From Kribbella solani (lineage in GTDB: Bacteria > Actinomycetota > Actinomycetes > Propionibacteriales > Kribbellaceae): 64,000 bases of DNA. Where the stretch lies: assembly GCF_014205295.1 (NCBI RefSeq), contig NZ_JACHNF010000001.1, forward strand, positions 1,302,001-1,366,000. The letters are read 5' to 3'. The position numbers were made by a program, and so were the translations under genes. Positions 17,575 to 25,666 of this stretch are shown piece after piece. The notes under the pieces were generated by a model, which saw nothing but the letters and a program-made list of their open reading frames with translations, had not been told where the DNA came from and made no database searches. Position 1 is the first letter of the stretch, and each line of letters begins with the position of its first letter.

Positions 17575-17612
17575 CAATTCTCATCCCCTGAAGAGTGCGA
17601 TTGTCTACAATC
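17560..17612. promoter_or_regulatory. Paired ATTGTCTACA elements before the second dehydrogenase
   Basis: ATTGTCTACAGCTGACAAT (17560-17578) and GATTGTCTACAATC (17599-17612) lie around the stop of the first dehydrogenase gene and just upstream of the ribosome site of the second. The second holds an exact match to the recurring 12-mer ATTGTNNACAAT (17600-17611) and is the only copy outside coding sequence. The pairing and position suit a regulator-binding site. Confidence 0.55.
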
Positions 17613-17626
17613 GAGGAGACTGGTTG

Positions 17627-18619
17627 ATGCTCAAGGTCGGACTCATCGGTGCCGGCGGGATCGCGTCGGCGCACATCAAGGGCTACCGGGCGCACGCGGA
17701 CCGGATCGGCGTCACCGCGGTCGCGGACGCGGTGCCGGAGACCGCGAAGAGACGTGCCGAGGAGCTCGGCGCCACCGCGTACACGGACTATCGCGACCTG
17801 CTCGTGAACGAGGACCTGGACGCGGTCGACATCTGCCTCCCGCATCATCTGCACCGGGACGCGATCGTCGCGGCGGCGGAGGCGGGCAGGCACGTGCTCT
17901 GCGAGAAGCCGCTCTGCCTGTCCGCGGCCGAGGCCGCGGACGTACGCAAGGCAGTGACCGAGAACGGCGTGACGCTGATGTGCGCGCACAACCAGCTGTT
18001 CATGCCGGCGGTCGCGAAGGCCAAGGAACTGCTCGAGGCCGGCACGATCGGCACCGTGTACGAGGTGCGGACCACCGACAGCTTCTACAACGACTTCGAC
18101 CCGAGCTCGATGGGCTGGCGGGCGAGCGCCAGGACAAGTGGTGGTGGCGAGCTCATCGACACCGGGTACCACCCCACCTATCTGATGCTCCATCTCGCCG
18201 GCGGGCTGCCGGTCGAGGCCACCGCGATGCTCTCCACGCACCGGTTGAAGTTCATGGAGGGCGAGGATTCGGCGCAGGTGCTGATCCGGTTCGACAACGG
18301 GGTCGTCGGGCAGCTGGTGACCAGCTGGGCGTACCAGCCGGCCGCCTCCACCGAACGGTTCTCCGCCGTCGGTGAGCTCGGTTCGCTGACCAGCGACGGT
18401 ACGTCGCTCTCGTACCGGTTGCGCTCCGGCGAGACCGAGACCTTCGAGTTCGAACCGGTCGACACCTTCGTCGCCGAGATCGGCCACTTCGCCGACTCGC
18501 TGGCGAACCAGCAGCGGCCGCTGCACACCGAGGCCGAAGGCATCGCCGTCCTCGGCATCCTGCTCGCCGCGTACGAGGGCGCCCGCACGAAGGCGATCGC
18601 GCCGGTCCTGAAGGTCTGA
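17627..18619 (+). CDS. Gfo/Idh/MocA family oxidoreductase
   Basis: A 330-residue dehydrogenase of the same family as its upstream neighbour. The Rossmann domain starts at the first residues (VGLIGAGGIASAHIKGY); ICLPHHLHRD and CEKPLCLS give the canonical EKP catalytic Lys. The C-terminal domain has GGGELIDTGYHPTYLMLHLAGG with the family's Asp/His. ATG 17627 is fixed by GAGGAG at 17613-17618 with 8-base spacing; the frame is open further upstream, but that part overlaps the paired palindromes and is probably untranslated. It is likely co-transcribed with the preceding gene and may also have its own control through the ATTGTCTACAAT site. The exact substrate is not readable. Confidence 0.88.
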   Translation: MLKVGLIGAGGIASAHIKGYRAHADRIGVTAVADAVPETAKRRAEELGATAYTDYRDLLVNEDLDAVDICLPHHLHRDAIVAAAEAGRHVLCEKPLCLSAAEAADVRKAVTENGVTLMCAHNQLFMPAVAKAKELLEAGTIGTVYEVRTTDSFYNDFDPSSMGWRASARTSGGGELIDTGYHPTYLMLHLAGGLPVEATAMLSTHRLKFMEGEDSAQVLIRFDNGVVGQLVTSWAYQPAASTERFSAVGELGSLTSDGTSLSYRLRSGETETFEFEPVDTFVAEIGHFADSLANQQRPLHTEAEGIAVLGILLAAYEGARTKAIAPVLKV

Positions 18620-18625
18620 CCTGGG

Positions 18626-19528
18626 CTAGAAGTAGAACCCTTCCGCCAGGTCTGTGAGCAGGTCGGGATGGGTGGGCTGCCAATCGAGGAGCTGCCGCGT
18701 GTACGCGGATGAGGCGGGCGAGTCCATCGCGGCGAACTGGGCAAGAAAACCGAGGTACTTGGACGCCTCGTCCGCGGTAATCGAGCGGGCGGGGAGTCCC
18801 AGTCCATGGCCGATCGTCTCGGCGATGGTGCGGAACTCGATGCCCTCGTCCTGTACGGCATGCAGCCGGCTTCCGGCGGGTGCGGATTCCAGCGCCAGCC
18901 GGTACAGCCGGGCCGCGTCGAGCGTGTGCACGGCCGGCCAGCGGTTCGCTCCTTCACCGGGGTACGCGGCGAAGCCGTTCTGCCGCGCGAACGCGATCAG
19001 CGTCGGCGCGAAGCCATGCAGGTCGAGCCGGCTGTGCGTGATCGCCGGCAGCCGGACCACCGACGTACGCACGTCCTTGCCGGCCAAGTCGACGACGAAG
19101 TTCTCGGCGTCGATGCGGTAGCCGCCGTTCGGATCGAAGTCGGCCTCGGTGCCGGTCCGATTGTTGACAATACGCGCGAGCATGCCGGTCCCGGACGTAC
19201 TGATCAGCGGCTTACCGGTGCCGGCCAGCGCAGTGCCGATTGTCTGCAATGCGGCGAGATCGGATTCGGCCGCCCCGGCCAGATCGCCTACCTGCATGGC
19301 GTCGTGCCGGAACGCCAGATGGATGACGCCGTCGGCGGCGGACGCGGCGGCGCGCAGCCGGTCGAGGTCGTGCAGGTCGCCGCGGACGGCCTCGGCGCCC
19401 CAGCCGGTCAGGCGCCGAGCCGACTCGTCCGAGCGGGCCAGACCGAGTACGACGTGCCCGTGCTCCCGGAGCTCGGGGACGAGAGCGGAGCCGACGTGGC
19501 CGGAGGCGCCGGTGATGAAGACGCGCAT
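18626..19528 (-). CDS. NAD-dependent epimerase/dehydratase-type SDR
   Basis: A 300-residue extended SDR. The glycine motif is GASGHVGSALV at the N-terminus (MRVFITGASG), LARSDESARRL follows strand 2, and GDLHDLDRL marks the adenine site. ISTSGTGMLA and later stretches follow the atypical SDR/epimerase pattern, but a clear YxxxK is not obvious (GGYRIDAEN is the nearest), so it may be a non-classical member. ATG 19528 has GAAGGGAA 6 bases upstream; the frame is open further but unlikely to be used. It is divergent from a TetR gene whose two operators lie between them, so the TetR probably represses it. It converges with the dehydrogenase gene, 6 bases apart. It contains an ATTGTTGACAAT copy at 19160. 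Confidence 0.82.
   Translation of the reverse strand: MRVFITGASGHVGSALVPELREHGHVVLGLARSDESARRLTGWGAEAVRGDLHDLDRLRAAASAADGVIHLAFRHDAMQVGDLAGAAESDLAALQTIGTALAGTGKPLISTSGTGMLARIVNNRTGTEADFDPNGGYRIDAENFVVDLAGKDVRTSVVRLPAITHSRLDLHGFAPTLIAFARQNGFAAYPGEGANRWPAVHTLDAARLYRLALESAPAGSRLHAVQDEGIEFRTIAETIGHGLGLPARSITADEASKYLGFLAQFAAMDSPASSAYTRQLLDWQPTHPDLLTDLAEGFYF
19160..19171. repeat. ATTGTNNACAAT palindrome, copy 4
   Basis: ATTGTTGACAAT on the plus strand; the SDR gene reads it on the minus strand in frame as Ile-Val-Asn-Asn (ATT GTC AAC AAT). A one-mismatch copy, ATTGTCTGCAAT, lies 68 bases away at 19239-19250 in a different reading phase (Leu-Gln-Thr-Ile). Confidence 0.6.
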
Positions 19529-19641
19529 GGTGATTCCCTTCGGGTAGGTCTTGCCGTCGGCGCCGATCCCGCGGCCTGCGGTCGAAGTCCTTCGCACTCG
19601 CGATCGTCGGTGGCGGCCGGGTACAGGGTGTCGGCGGCGGT

Positions 19642-19660
19642 GATGTCATGCACTGACATC
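19642..19660. promoter_or_regulatory. TetR operator 1 (GATGTCA-N5-TGACATC)
   Basis: GATGTCA and TGACATC are exact inverse repeats with a 5-base spacer, in the gap between the divergent SDR and TetR genes. The same half-sites recur 35 bases away. Confidence 0.7.
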
Positions 19661-19675
19661 GATAGCCTACACCCG

Positions 19676-19696
19676 TGATGTCAGTGTGTGACATCA
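19676..19696. promoter_or_regulatory. TetR operator 2 (TGATGTCA-N5-TGACATCA)
   Basis: An 8-bp perfect inverted repeat with a 5-base spacer, 15 bases upstream of the TetR start. It shares half-site and spacing with operator 1. Two copies in one divergent promoter strongly suggest autoregulation plus control of the SDR. Confidence 0.75.
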
Positions 19697-19711
19697 GCTA
19701 GGATCGACGGC

Positions 19712-20284
19712 ATGGGACGGTGGGAACCGGGCGCGGCCGGACGGCTGCGGGAGGCCGCGCTGGCGCTGTACGCCGAGCGCGGGTACGACGGCACGACCGT
19801 CGCCGACATCGCCGACCGGGCAGGGGTCACCGCGCGGACGTTCTTCCGGCATTTCGCGGACAAACGCGAGGTGCTGTTCGCGGGCTCCGAGCAACTGGAG
19901 CAGCACATGGTCAAGGCACTGGCCGAGGCCCCCGCGAGCGCGACTCCGATGAAAGCGGTCGCGGCCGCCGTACTGGCGTCGTCGGACTTCTTCGACACGA
20001 TCCCGCCGGAGTACTCGCGGCGCCGGCAGGCGGTGATCAGCTCGACCCCCGAGCTGCGGGAGCGCGAGCTGATCAAGCTGGCGACGCTCACCTCCGCGCT
20101 CACGCGGGCGCTGCTGGACCGTGGCGTCGAGCCGGACGTCGCCGCGCTCGCCGCCGAGACCGGGGTGGCGGTGTTCCGGGTCGCGTTCGGCCGCTGGATC
20201 GCCGCACCGGAAACCCCGGAAGCCGTCCCGTTCGCGGCCGTGATCCGCTCCACCCTCGAAAACCTCGCGGGCCTCACCACCTGA
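19712..20284 (+). CDS. TetR family regulator
   Basis: A 190-residue repressor. The helix-turn-helix covers about residues 6-52 (RLREAALALYAERGYDGTT, then VADIADRAGVTARTFFRHFADKREVLF). The C-terminal domain is helical with PPEYSRRRQAVISSTPELRERE, the pattern of the TetR subgroup acting on small-molecule oxidoreductases. ATG 19712 has AGGA 8 bases upstream; a GTG at 19688 is in frame but lies inside the operator. Two matching inverted repeats between it and the divergent SDR make it the likely repressor of both. The ligand is unknown, possibly the SDR's substrate. Confidence 0.88.
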   Translation: MGRWEPGAAGRLREAALALYAERGYDGTTVADIADRAGVTARTFFRHFADKREVLFAGSEQLEQHMVKALAEAPASATPMKAVAAAVLASSDFFDTIPPEYSRRRQAVISSTPELRERELIKLATLTSALTRALLDRGVEPDVAALAAETGVAVFRVAFGRWIAAPETPEAVPFAAVIRSTLENLAGLTT

Positions 20285-20294
20285 CCACGCAGGC

Positions 20295-20321
20295 TGTCAC
20301 AAGATCCCGGGTTGTCCTGTC
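20295..20321 (+). promoter_or_regulatory. Predicted ECF41-type promoter
   Basis: TGTCACA (20295-20301), a 16-base spacer, then TGTC (20318-20321). The published ECF41 consensus, from memory, is TGTCACA with a CGTC -10 element. The site stands 40 bases before the epimerase gene that is co-transcribed with an ECF41 sigma factor, so autoregulation is expected. Confidence 0.6.
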
Positions 20322-20360
20322 TTACCTGTTGTCGGTAAAGACAGACGAAAGGGTTCTGCA

Positions 20361-21125
20361 ATGAAGATCGTCGTGATCGGTGGCACGGGACTGATCGGTA
20401 CGAAGCTGGTGGCGAAGCTCCGCGAACAAGGTCATGAGGCGGTTCCGGCCGCGCCCGCTACCGGCGTGAACACCATCACCGGCGAGGGTCTGGACGAGGT
20501 GCTGGCCGGTGCCGACGTGGTCGTCGATGTGGCGAACTCGCCGTCGTTCGAACCAGGCCCGGTGCTCGAGTTCTTCACCGCCTCCACCGGCAACGTGTTG
20601 CGGGCAGCCGGCGCGGCCGGCGTCCGGCATCACGTCGGCATCTCGATCGTCGGCACCGAGCGGATGCCTGACAACGCGTACTTCGCCGCGAAGATCGCCC
20701 AGGAAGAACTGATCAAGGCGTCCGGCATGCCGTACTCGCTCGTGCATGCGACGCAGTTCTTCGAGTTCGTCGCGGCGATCGCGGACGAAGGTACCTGGGA
20801 CGACGGCAGGGTACACATCGCGCCGGTCGGCTGGCAGCCGATCGCGGCCGAGGACGTCGCGAAGAACCTCGCCCGCGTCGCGGTGGGTACGCCGCTGAAC
20901 GGGCGGATCGACATCGCCGGGCCGGACGCGTTCCGGATGGACGAGTTCTTCCGGAAGGCGCTCGCGGCGCGCGGCGACACGCGTGCGGTGGTGGCGGACG
21001 AACACGCCCGGTACTTCGGTTCCGAGTTGTCCGAGCGCAGCCTGGTGCCGGTCGGCGCGGTGACACTGGGCGAGCTGCACTACGTCGACTGGCACGCGAT
21101 GCAGGCTGATAAGAAAGGAGCATGA
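20361..21125 (+). CDS. NAD(P)-binding epimerase-like SDR, ECF41 partner
   Basis: A 254-residue atypical SDR of the NmrA/NAD(P)H-binding type. The dinucleotide motif is VVIGGTGLIGTKLV; DVVVDVANSP, VGISIVGTERMP and AYFAAKIAQEELI (YxxxK-like: Y-F-A-A-K) follow. ECF41 sigma factors are known to sit beside 'COE' genes (carboxymuconolactone decarboxylase, oxidoreductase or epimerase); this is the oxidoreductase/epimerase kind. ATG 20361 has GAAAGGG upstream. A predicted ECF41 promoter precedes it. Its stop overlaps the sigma ATG as ATGA, so the two are coupled. The substrate is unknown. Confidence 0.87.
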   Translation: MKIVVIGGTGLIGTKLVAKLREQGHEAVPAAPATGVNTITGEGLDEVLAGADVVVDVANSPSFEPGPVLEFFTASTGNVLRAAGAAGVRHHVGISIVGTERMPDNAYFAAKIAQEELIKASGMPYSLVHATQFFEFVAAIADEGTWDDGRVHIAPVGWQPIAAEDVAKNLARVAVGTPLNGRIDIAGPDAFRMDEFFRKALAARGDTRAVVADEHARYFGSELSERSLVPVGAVTLGELHYVDWHAMQADKKGA

Positions 21126-21988
21126 CGGAGTCGCTGGATGAGGCCGTTGCCGTCTTCAACGCGGCACGGCCACGGCTGATGGGCATCGCGTACCGGATGC
21201 TGGGCAGTCGCTTCGAAGCCGAGGATCTCGTTCAGGAAGTGTGGCTGCGTTGGCAGGTCGCGGATCGTCGGACGGTGCGGAACCCGGTGGCGTACCTGTC
21301 GACCGCGGTGACCCGGCTGGCCATCAACGCGAGCCAGTCGGCGCGGGCGCGGCGCGAGACGTACGTCGGCCCGTGGCTTCCGGAGCCGGTCGACACCAGC
21401 GCCGATCCATATCTCGGGGCGGAGCGAGGCGAGGCGTTGAGCTTCGCCGTTCTCCTGGTGCTCGAGCGGTTGTCGCCGACCGAGCGGGCCGCGTACGTGT
21501 TGCGGGATGCGTTCGGCTATTCGTACGACGAGCTCGCGCGGATCTTGCGCACGACGGCACCGGCCGTACGCCAGTTGGTGAGCCGGGCACGGAAGCGGAT
21601 TCGAGCGGAACGTCGCACCGAGATCGGCGGGAGCGCGCACCGGGAGTTGCTGACGGCGTTCGTCGGTGCGGCGCGGTCGGGTGATGTCGCCGTGCTCGAA
21701 CAACTGCTGGCGGAGGATGCGATCAGCTACTCCGATGGTGGCGGGGCCGCGCGGGCATCGAAGTTCCCGGTCGTCGGACGGGAGCGGGTGGCGAAGTACC
21801 ACCGGGCGTTCCATCAGCACTTCTGGGCCGGCGCGGTGGTCGAGTTCGGCATGCTGAACGGGCAGTCCGCGGCGCTGCTGTACCGCGACGGCGTGATGTT
21901 CGCGGTGCTGACCGTCACCACGTCGGCCGCCGGCATCGACCAAGTGCTGTGGATCCTGAACGCCGCCAAATTCCCCGTGGTCACCTGA
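21122..21988 (+). CDS. ECF41-family sigma factor with SnoaL-like C-terminal domain
   Basis: A 288-residue sigma factor. Region 2 spans about residues 5-75 (AYRMLGSRFEAEDLVQEVWLRW), region 4 about 105-165 (LSPTERAAYVLRDAFGYSYDELA, then RQLVSRARKRIRA). Between them is WLPEP, the ECF41 signature. A C-terminal NTF2/SnoaL-like domain of about 110 residues (SDGGGAARASKFPVVG) replaces an anti-sigma factor and controls activity in studied members. The usual NPDKL motif near the end is degenerate here (ILNAAKFPVV), which could change regulation. ATG 21122 has AAAGGAG upstream and overlaps the epimerase stop. Confidence 0.92.
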   Translation: MTESLDEAVAVFNAARPRLMGIAYRMLGSRFEAEDLVQEVWLRWQVADRRTVRNPVAYLSTAVTRLAINASQSARARRETYVGPWLPEPVDTSADPYLGAERGEALSFAVLLVLERLSPTERAAYVLRDAFGYSYDELARILRTTAPAVRQLVSRARKRIRAERRTEIGGSAHRELLTAFVGAARSGDVAVLEQLLAEDAISYSDGGGAARASKFPVVGRERVAKYHRAFHQHFWAGAVVEFGMLNGQSAALLYRDGVMFAVLTVTTSAAGIDQVLWILNAAKFPVVT

Positions 21989-22035
21989 CCGCTCGCGGCG
22001 GCCGGGAATGAACCGCGGCCGGTATCTTGTTCATG

Positions 22036-22047
22036 TTTCAACTGAAA
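22036..22047. promoter_or_regulatory. TTTCA-AC-TGAAA inverted repeat
   Basis: A short inverted repeat in an AT-rich patch (GTTTCAACTGAAATTG) 31 bases before the LLM oxidoreductase gene. The shape fits a MarR-type operator; no MarR gene is nearby. Confidence 0.4.
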
Positions 22048-22077
22048 TTGAGGCGTGCGTAGAACGGAGTGGGCAGG

Positions 22078-23118
22078 ATGACGGACGTGGTCTTCGGGCT
22101 GGACAGCTTCGGGGATATTCCGGTGGACGACGCCGGGGCACCGGTGACGGCCGCCGCGGCGATCCGGCAGGTGGTGGACGAGGCGGTGCTGGCCGATCAG
22201 ACCGGCGTGGACGCGATCGCGCTCGGCGAACACCACCGTCCGGAGTTCTCGATCTCCACCCCGGAGACGGTTCTGGCCGGGATCGCGACGCTGACCTCGC
22301 GGATCAAGCTCGGCTCCGGCGTGACCGTGCTCAGCTCGGACGACCCGGTGCGGGTGTTCCAGCGGTTCGCCACCGTCGACGCGCTCTCGAACGGGCGCGC
22401 CGAGGTGATCCTCGGCCGCGGATCGTTCACCGAGTCGTTCCCGCTGTTCGGGTACGACCTCGCCGACTACGACGTACTTTTCGAGGAGAAACTGCAGCTC
22501 TTCACGCGCCTCCTGGACGAGAAACCGGTCAGCTGGAACGGCACCGTACGGCCCGCGCTCGACAACGCGGACGTCCATCCGAAAACCGAGTCCGGCCGGC
22601 TCGCGACCTGGGTCGGCGTCGGCGGATCGCCGCAGTCCGTGGTGCGTACGGCGTACTACGGACTGCCCTTGATGCTCGCGATCATCGGCGGCGCACCGGA
22701 ACGGTTCGTCCCGTACGTCGAGCTGTATCAGCGGGCGGCGGCGCAGTTCGGGACCGTCGCGCATCCGGTCGGCATGCACTCGCCCGGGTTCGTCGCGGAG
22801 ACGGATGAGCTGGCGAAGGAGATCTACTACGCGCCGTACAAGGTGATGCGCGACCGGATCGGCGAGTCGCGTGGGTGGCCGCCGTTGAAGCGCGAGGAGT
22901 TCGAGTCGGAGATCCTGCACGGGTCGATGTACGTCGGCTCGCCGGAGACCGTCGCGCGGCGCATCGCCGGGGCGATCAAGACGCTCGACGTCGCGCGCTT
23001 CGACCTGATCTACTCCGGCGGTCCGCTGCCGGCGAGCGCACGGATGAAAGCGGTCGAGCTGTACGGCACCAAGGTGATCCCGCTGGTCCGCGAACTCCTT
23101 GCCGAGGACGCGAAATGA
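22078..23118 (+). CDS. LLM-class (luciferase-like) flavin oxidoreductase
   Basis: A 346-residue TIM-barrel flavoenzyme of the bacterial luciferase superfamily, which uses FMN or F420. Typical stretches are [53 protein letters not shown] (family core), [17 protein letters not shown], and [12 protein letters not shown]. The group resembles the 'LLM class flavin-dependent oxidoreductase, alkane monooxygenase-like' annotation, with no defined substrate. ATG 22078 is chosen with GGAG 8 bases upstream; GTG 22069 is in frame. It overlaps the next gene, a Rossmann reductase, by ATGA. That gene may supply reduced cofactor. Confidence 0.87.
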   Translation: MTDVVFGLDSFGDIPVDDAGAPVTAAAAIRQVVDEAVLADQTGVDAIALGEHHRPEFSISTPETVLAGIATLTSRIKLGSGVTVLSSDDPVRVFQRFATVDALSNGRAEVILGRGSFTESFPLFGYDLADYDVLFEEKLQLFTRLLDEKPVSWNGTVRPALDNADVHPKTESGRLATWVGVGGSPQSVVRTAYYGLPLMLAIIGGAPERFVPYVELYQRAAAQFGTVAHPVGMHSPGFVAETDELAKEIYYAPYKVMRDRIGESRGWPPLKREEFESEILHGSMYVGSPETVARRIAGAIKTLDVARFDLIYSGGPLPASARMKAVELYGTKVIPLVRELLAEDAK

Positions 23119-23768
23119 CGGATGCACCCAAGCCGGTGATCGGGATCTTGGGGGCGGGGAAGGTCGGTACGGTGCTGGCGCGGCTTGCGGTGGCGGCCGG
23201 GTACCGGGTGCTGATCGCGGGCTCCGGCGCGGTTTCGAAGATCGAGCTGATCGTCGACGTGCTCGCGCCGGGAGCCGTCGCCACCACGGCCATCGAGGCG
23301 GCCGCCGAAGCGGACGTGGTGATCCTCGCGCTGCCGTTGGGCAAGTACCGGATGATTCCGGCGGATGCGCTGCGCGGCAAGCTGGTGATCGACGCGATGA
23401 ACTACTGGTGGGAGGTCGACGGTGTCCGCGACGACCTGACCGACCCGCGGACGTCGTCGTCGGAGCTGGTCCAGGAGTTCCTGGCCGGCGCGCAGGTGGT
23501 GAAGGCCTTCAATCACATGGGTTACCACGACCTGGAAGACGGCGCGCGCCCCGTGGGTACGCCCAACCGCAAAGCCATCGCCGTCGCCGGTCCGGAACCA
23601 GCCGTCACCCGGACGGCCGAAATCGTCGAGGCGCTCGGCTTCGACTCGGTCCGCATCGGACCGCTCGCGGCCGGCAAACATCTTGAGCCAGGCACCGATC
23701 CCTTCGGCGCCAACGTCGACGCCGAGACCCTCCGCACCATGGTCACGGCGGCGGGGTTGCACCGGTAA
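23115..23768 (+). CDS. NADPH-dependent F420 reductase-like protein
   Basis: A 217-residue Rossmann protein: [23 protein letters not shown] at residues 10-32 binds the dinucleotide, [16 protein letters not shown] and [15 protein letters not shown] follow the pattern of the F420-dependent NADP oxidoreductase family, and [16 protein letters not shown] matches the conserved Asn/His-containing loop. The likely role is moving hydride between NADPH and F420H2 (or a related flavin) for the coupled LLM enzyme. This is inference from family and operon. ATG 23115 overlaps the upstream stop (ATGA). The 3' end overlaps the converging EamA gene by 26 bases. Confidence 0.85.
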   Translation: MTDAPKPVIGILGAGKVGTVLARLAVAAGYRVLIAGSGAVSKIELIVDVLAPGAVATTAIEAAAEADVVILALPLGKYRMIPADALRGKLVIDAMNYWWEVDGVRDDLTDPRTSSSELVQEFLAGAQVVKAFNHMGYHDLEDGARPVGTPNRKAIAVAGPEPAVTRTAEIVEALGFDSVRIGPLAAGKHLEPGTDPFGANVDAETLRTMVTAAGLHR

Positions 23769-24642
23769 GCCGCGCCGGGCTGGGGTCAGGGCAGGGCAGC
23801 GCGGTTGCTGGGGTGCGGGTGGTTCGTTCGGCGCCGATGCCGGCGGTTACCACCGCGGCGATTCCGATGGTTTGGAGGAGGGTGGGGGACTGGCTGAGGA
23901 AGAACCAGCCGATCAGGAGGGCCAGCGCCGGTTCCAGGCTCATCAGGGTGCCGAAGACGCCGGCGTCGACGCGGCGCAGGGCCAGGTACTCAAGGCTGAA
24001 CGGGATCACCGGCAGCAGCAGCGCCAACCCGAAGCCGATCGCGACCAGCTGCCAGGTCATCACCGGGATCGTGCTCGGGCCGGCGATCGCGGTGGCGACG
24101 AGCGCGGCCACCGGGAGGGAGACGCCCATGCCTTGCATGCCGGTCACGTTGCTGCCGAGACGCTGGGTGAGGATGATGTACGCCGCCCAGCACGCCGCCG
24201 CGCACAACGCGAACAGCACCCCGGCACCATCGACCGATCCACGCCACGGCTGTGTCAGTAGCAGCACACCGGCAAACGCCAGCCCGGGCCAGATCAACCG
24301 CCCGCGACTACGTACGACCGCGACCCCGAGCGGACCAAGGAACTCCAGCGCGCTCGCCGTCCCGAGTGGCAATCGAGCGACGGCGGCCATGAACAGCAAC
24401 GTCACACCCGCGGTCGCGACGCCGAGCCCGACGGCGACCAGGAACGAGTTGCGGGAGAACGAACTCGGCCGGGGCCGGAACAGCACCAGCACGATCAGCC
24501 CGGCACACGCCAGCCGGAGCCAGGCCGCGCCCTCCGGACCGACCCGGTCGAACAACCCGACCGAGGCGGCCAGCCCGAGCTGGACCATCGTCATCGAGAG
24601 GACCGCGAACGCCACGCCGGTCCGGCTTCCACCTGTGCGCAT
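23743..24642 (-). CDS. EamA/DMT-family transporter (RhtA-like)
   Basis: A 299-residue membrane protein with ten predicted hydrophobic helices in two EamA repeats, the drug/metabolite transporter layout. The first half includes [20 protein letters not shown] and [16 protein letters not shown], the second [22 protein letters not shown], both family motifs. RhtA-type members export threonine, homoserine or other small metabolites; the substrate here is unknown. ATG 24642 is selected because the upstream open frame is polar and low-quality and GGAAG lies close by. It is divergent from a LysR gene, with an inverted repeat in the shared gap, suggesting LysR control. Confidence 0.86.
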   Translation of the reverse strand: MRTGGSRTGVAFAVLSMTMVQLGLAASVGLFDRVGPEGAAWLRLACAGLIVLVLFRPRPSSFSRNSFLVAVGLGVATAGVTLLFMAAVARLPLGTASALEFLGPLGVAVVRSRGRLIWPGLAFAGVLLLTQPWRGSVDGAGVLFALCAAACWAAYIILTQRLGSNVTGMQGMGVSLPVAALVATAIAGPSTIPVMTWQLVAIGFGLALLLPVIPFSLEYLALRRVDAGVFGTLMSLEPALALLIGWFFLSQSPTLLQTIGIAAVVTAGIGAERTTRTPATALPCPDPSPARLTGATPPP

Positions 24643-24699
24643 GTCTTCCAGTGAACCCACTGAATCCGTTCGCGTCCACGTGGGATTCCTGGACAGACC

Positions 24700-24723
24700 G
24701 TTCATGATCAATGAACAATGAAC
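24700..24723. promoter_or_regulatory. GTTCAT/ATGAAC repeats between EamA and LysR genes
   Basis: GTTCAT (24700-24705) and ATGAAC (24711-24716) form a perfect inverted repeat with a 5-base spacer; a third half-site ATGAAC follows at 24718-24723. Likely LysR-binding sites for the divergent pair. Confidence 0.55.
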
Positions 24724-24754
24724 GAAGGAAAGAAAGGCCGGGGAAGGGCAACCC

Positions 24755-25642
24755 ATGGACGTACGGCGGCTCGAACTGCTGCTCGCGCTGTCCCGGCTGG
24801 GTTCGATGCATGCGGTCGCGGAGACACTGAACGTCACCACGTCGACCGTTTCGCAGCAGATCGCCGCGCTCGCGAAGGAGGTCGGTACGCCGCTGGTCGA
24901 GCCGGCCGGACGTCGCGTCCGGTTGACTCCGGCGGGGCGCCGGCTGGCGGGTCATGCCGTACACATCCTGGCCGCGCACGAGGCGGCCCGCGCGGATCTC
25001 GACCCGTCCGCCGCGCCGGCCGGTACGGTCCGGGTCGCCGCGTTCCACACCGCGATCCGGGACAGTCTGCTGCCGGTGGTTCACCGGCTCGCGGTCGAGC
25101 ATCCGGCCGTACGCCTGGAGATCCAGGAGCAGGAGCCGCCCGACGCCCGGGCGATGCTCGAACGCGACCTGGTCGACCTCGCGATCGGGTACGACTACAA
25201 CCTCGCGCCCGCGCCGATCGATCCATCACTCGAAGTGGGTCACCTCTGGCAGTCGACCTGGAGTCTCGCCGTACCGTCCCGCTCGCGGCGCACGCCCGGT
25301 ACGTCGGCCGAGGTACTGGGCGCGTTCGCCGACCGCGACTGGATCGTCAACTCCCGCAACAACGCCGACGAGCAGGTCGTCCGGACGATCGCCGCACTCG
25401 CCGGGTACGAACCACGCGTGACGCAACGCGCCGACAGCCTCCAACTGGTCAGCGAAATGATCATCGCCGGCCTCGGCGTCGCTCTGCTGCCCGCGACGTA
25501 CCCGAAGACCACGGGCATTTCGCTCCGCCGCCTGCACACGCCCGAGCCGCGCATGCGCGCATACACGCTCACCCGCCGCGGCCACGCTAACTGGCCGCCA
25601 CTCGCCCTGCTGCTCAGTCTGTTGCAGCGTCGTACGCACTAG
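24755..25642 (+). CDS. LysR family transcriptional regulator
   Basis: A 295-residue regulator. The N-terminal winged helix-turn-helix (residues 1-60) reads [20 protein letters not shown] then [24 protein letters not shown]. The C-terminal periplasmic-binding-like effector domain starts near residue 90 ([20 protein letters not shown]). Start ATG 24755 gives the standard LysR N-terminus. Divergent from the EamA exporter, with repeated ATGAAC half-sites between them, which is the classic LysR layout for controlling the neighbouring transporter. The ligand is unknown. Confidence 0.9.
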   Translation: MDVRRLELLLALSRLGSMHAVAETLNVTTSTVSQQIAALAKEVGTPLVEPAGRRVRLTPAGRRLAGHAVHILAAHEAARADLDPSAAPAGTVRVAAFHTAIRDSLLPVVHRLAVEHPAVRLEIQEQEPPDARAMLERDLVDLAIGYDYNLAPAPIDPSLEVGHLWQSTWSLAVPSRSRRTPGTSAEVLGAFADRDWIVNSRNNADEQVVRTIAALAGYEPRVTQRADSLQLVSEMIIAGLGVALLPATYPKTTGISLRRLHTPEPRMRAYTLTRRGHANWPPLALLLSLLQRRTH

Positions 25643-25666
25643 TCTGAGCAGGCACGGAGGCTGCGA

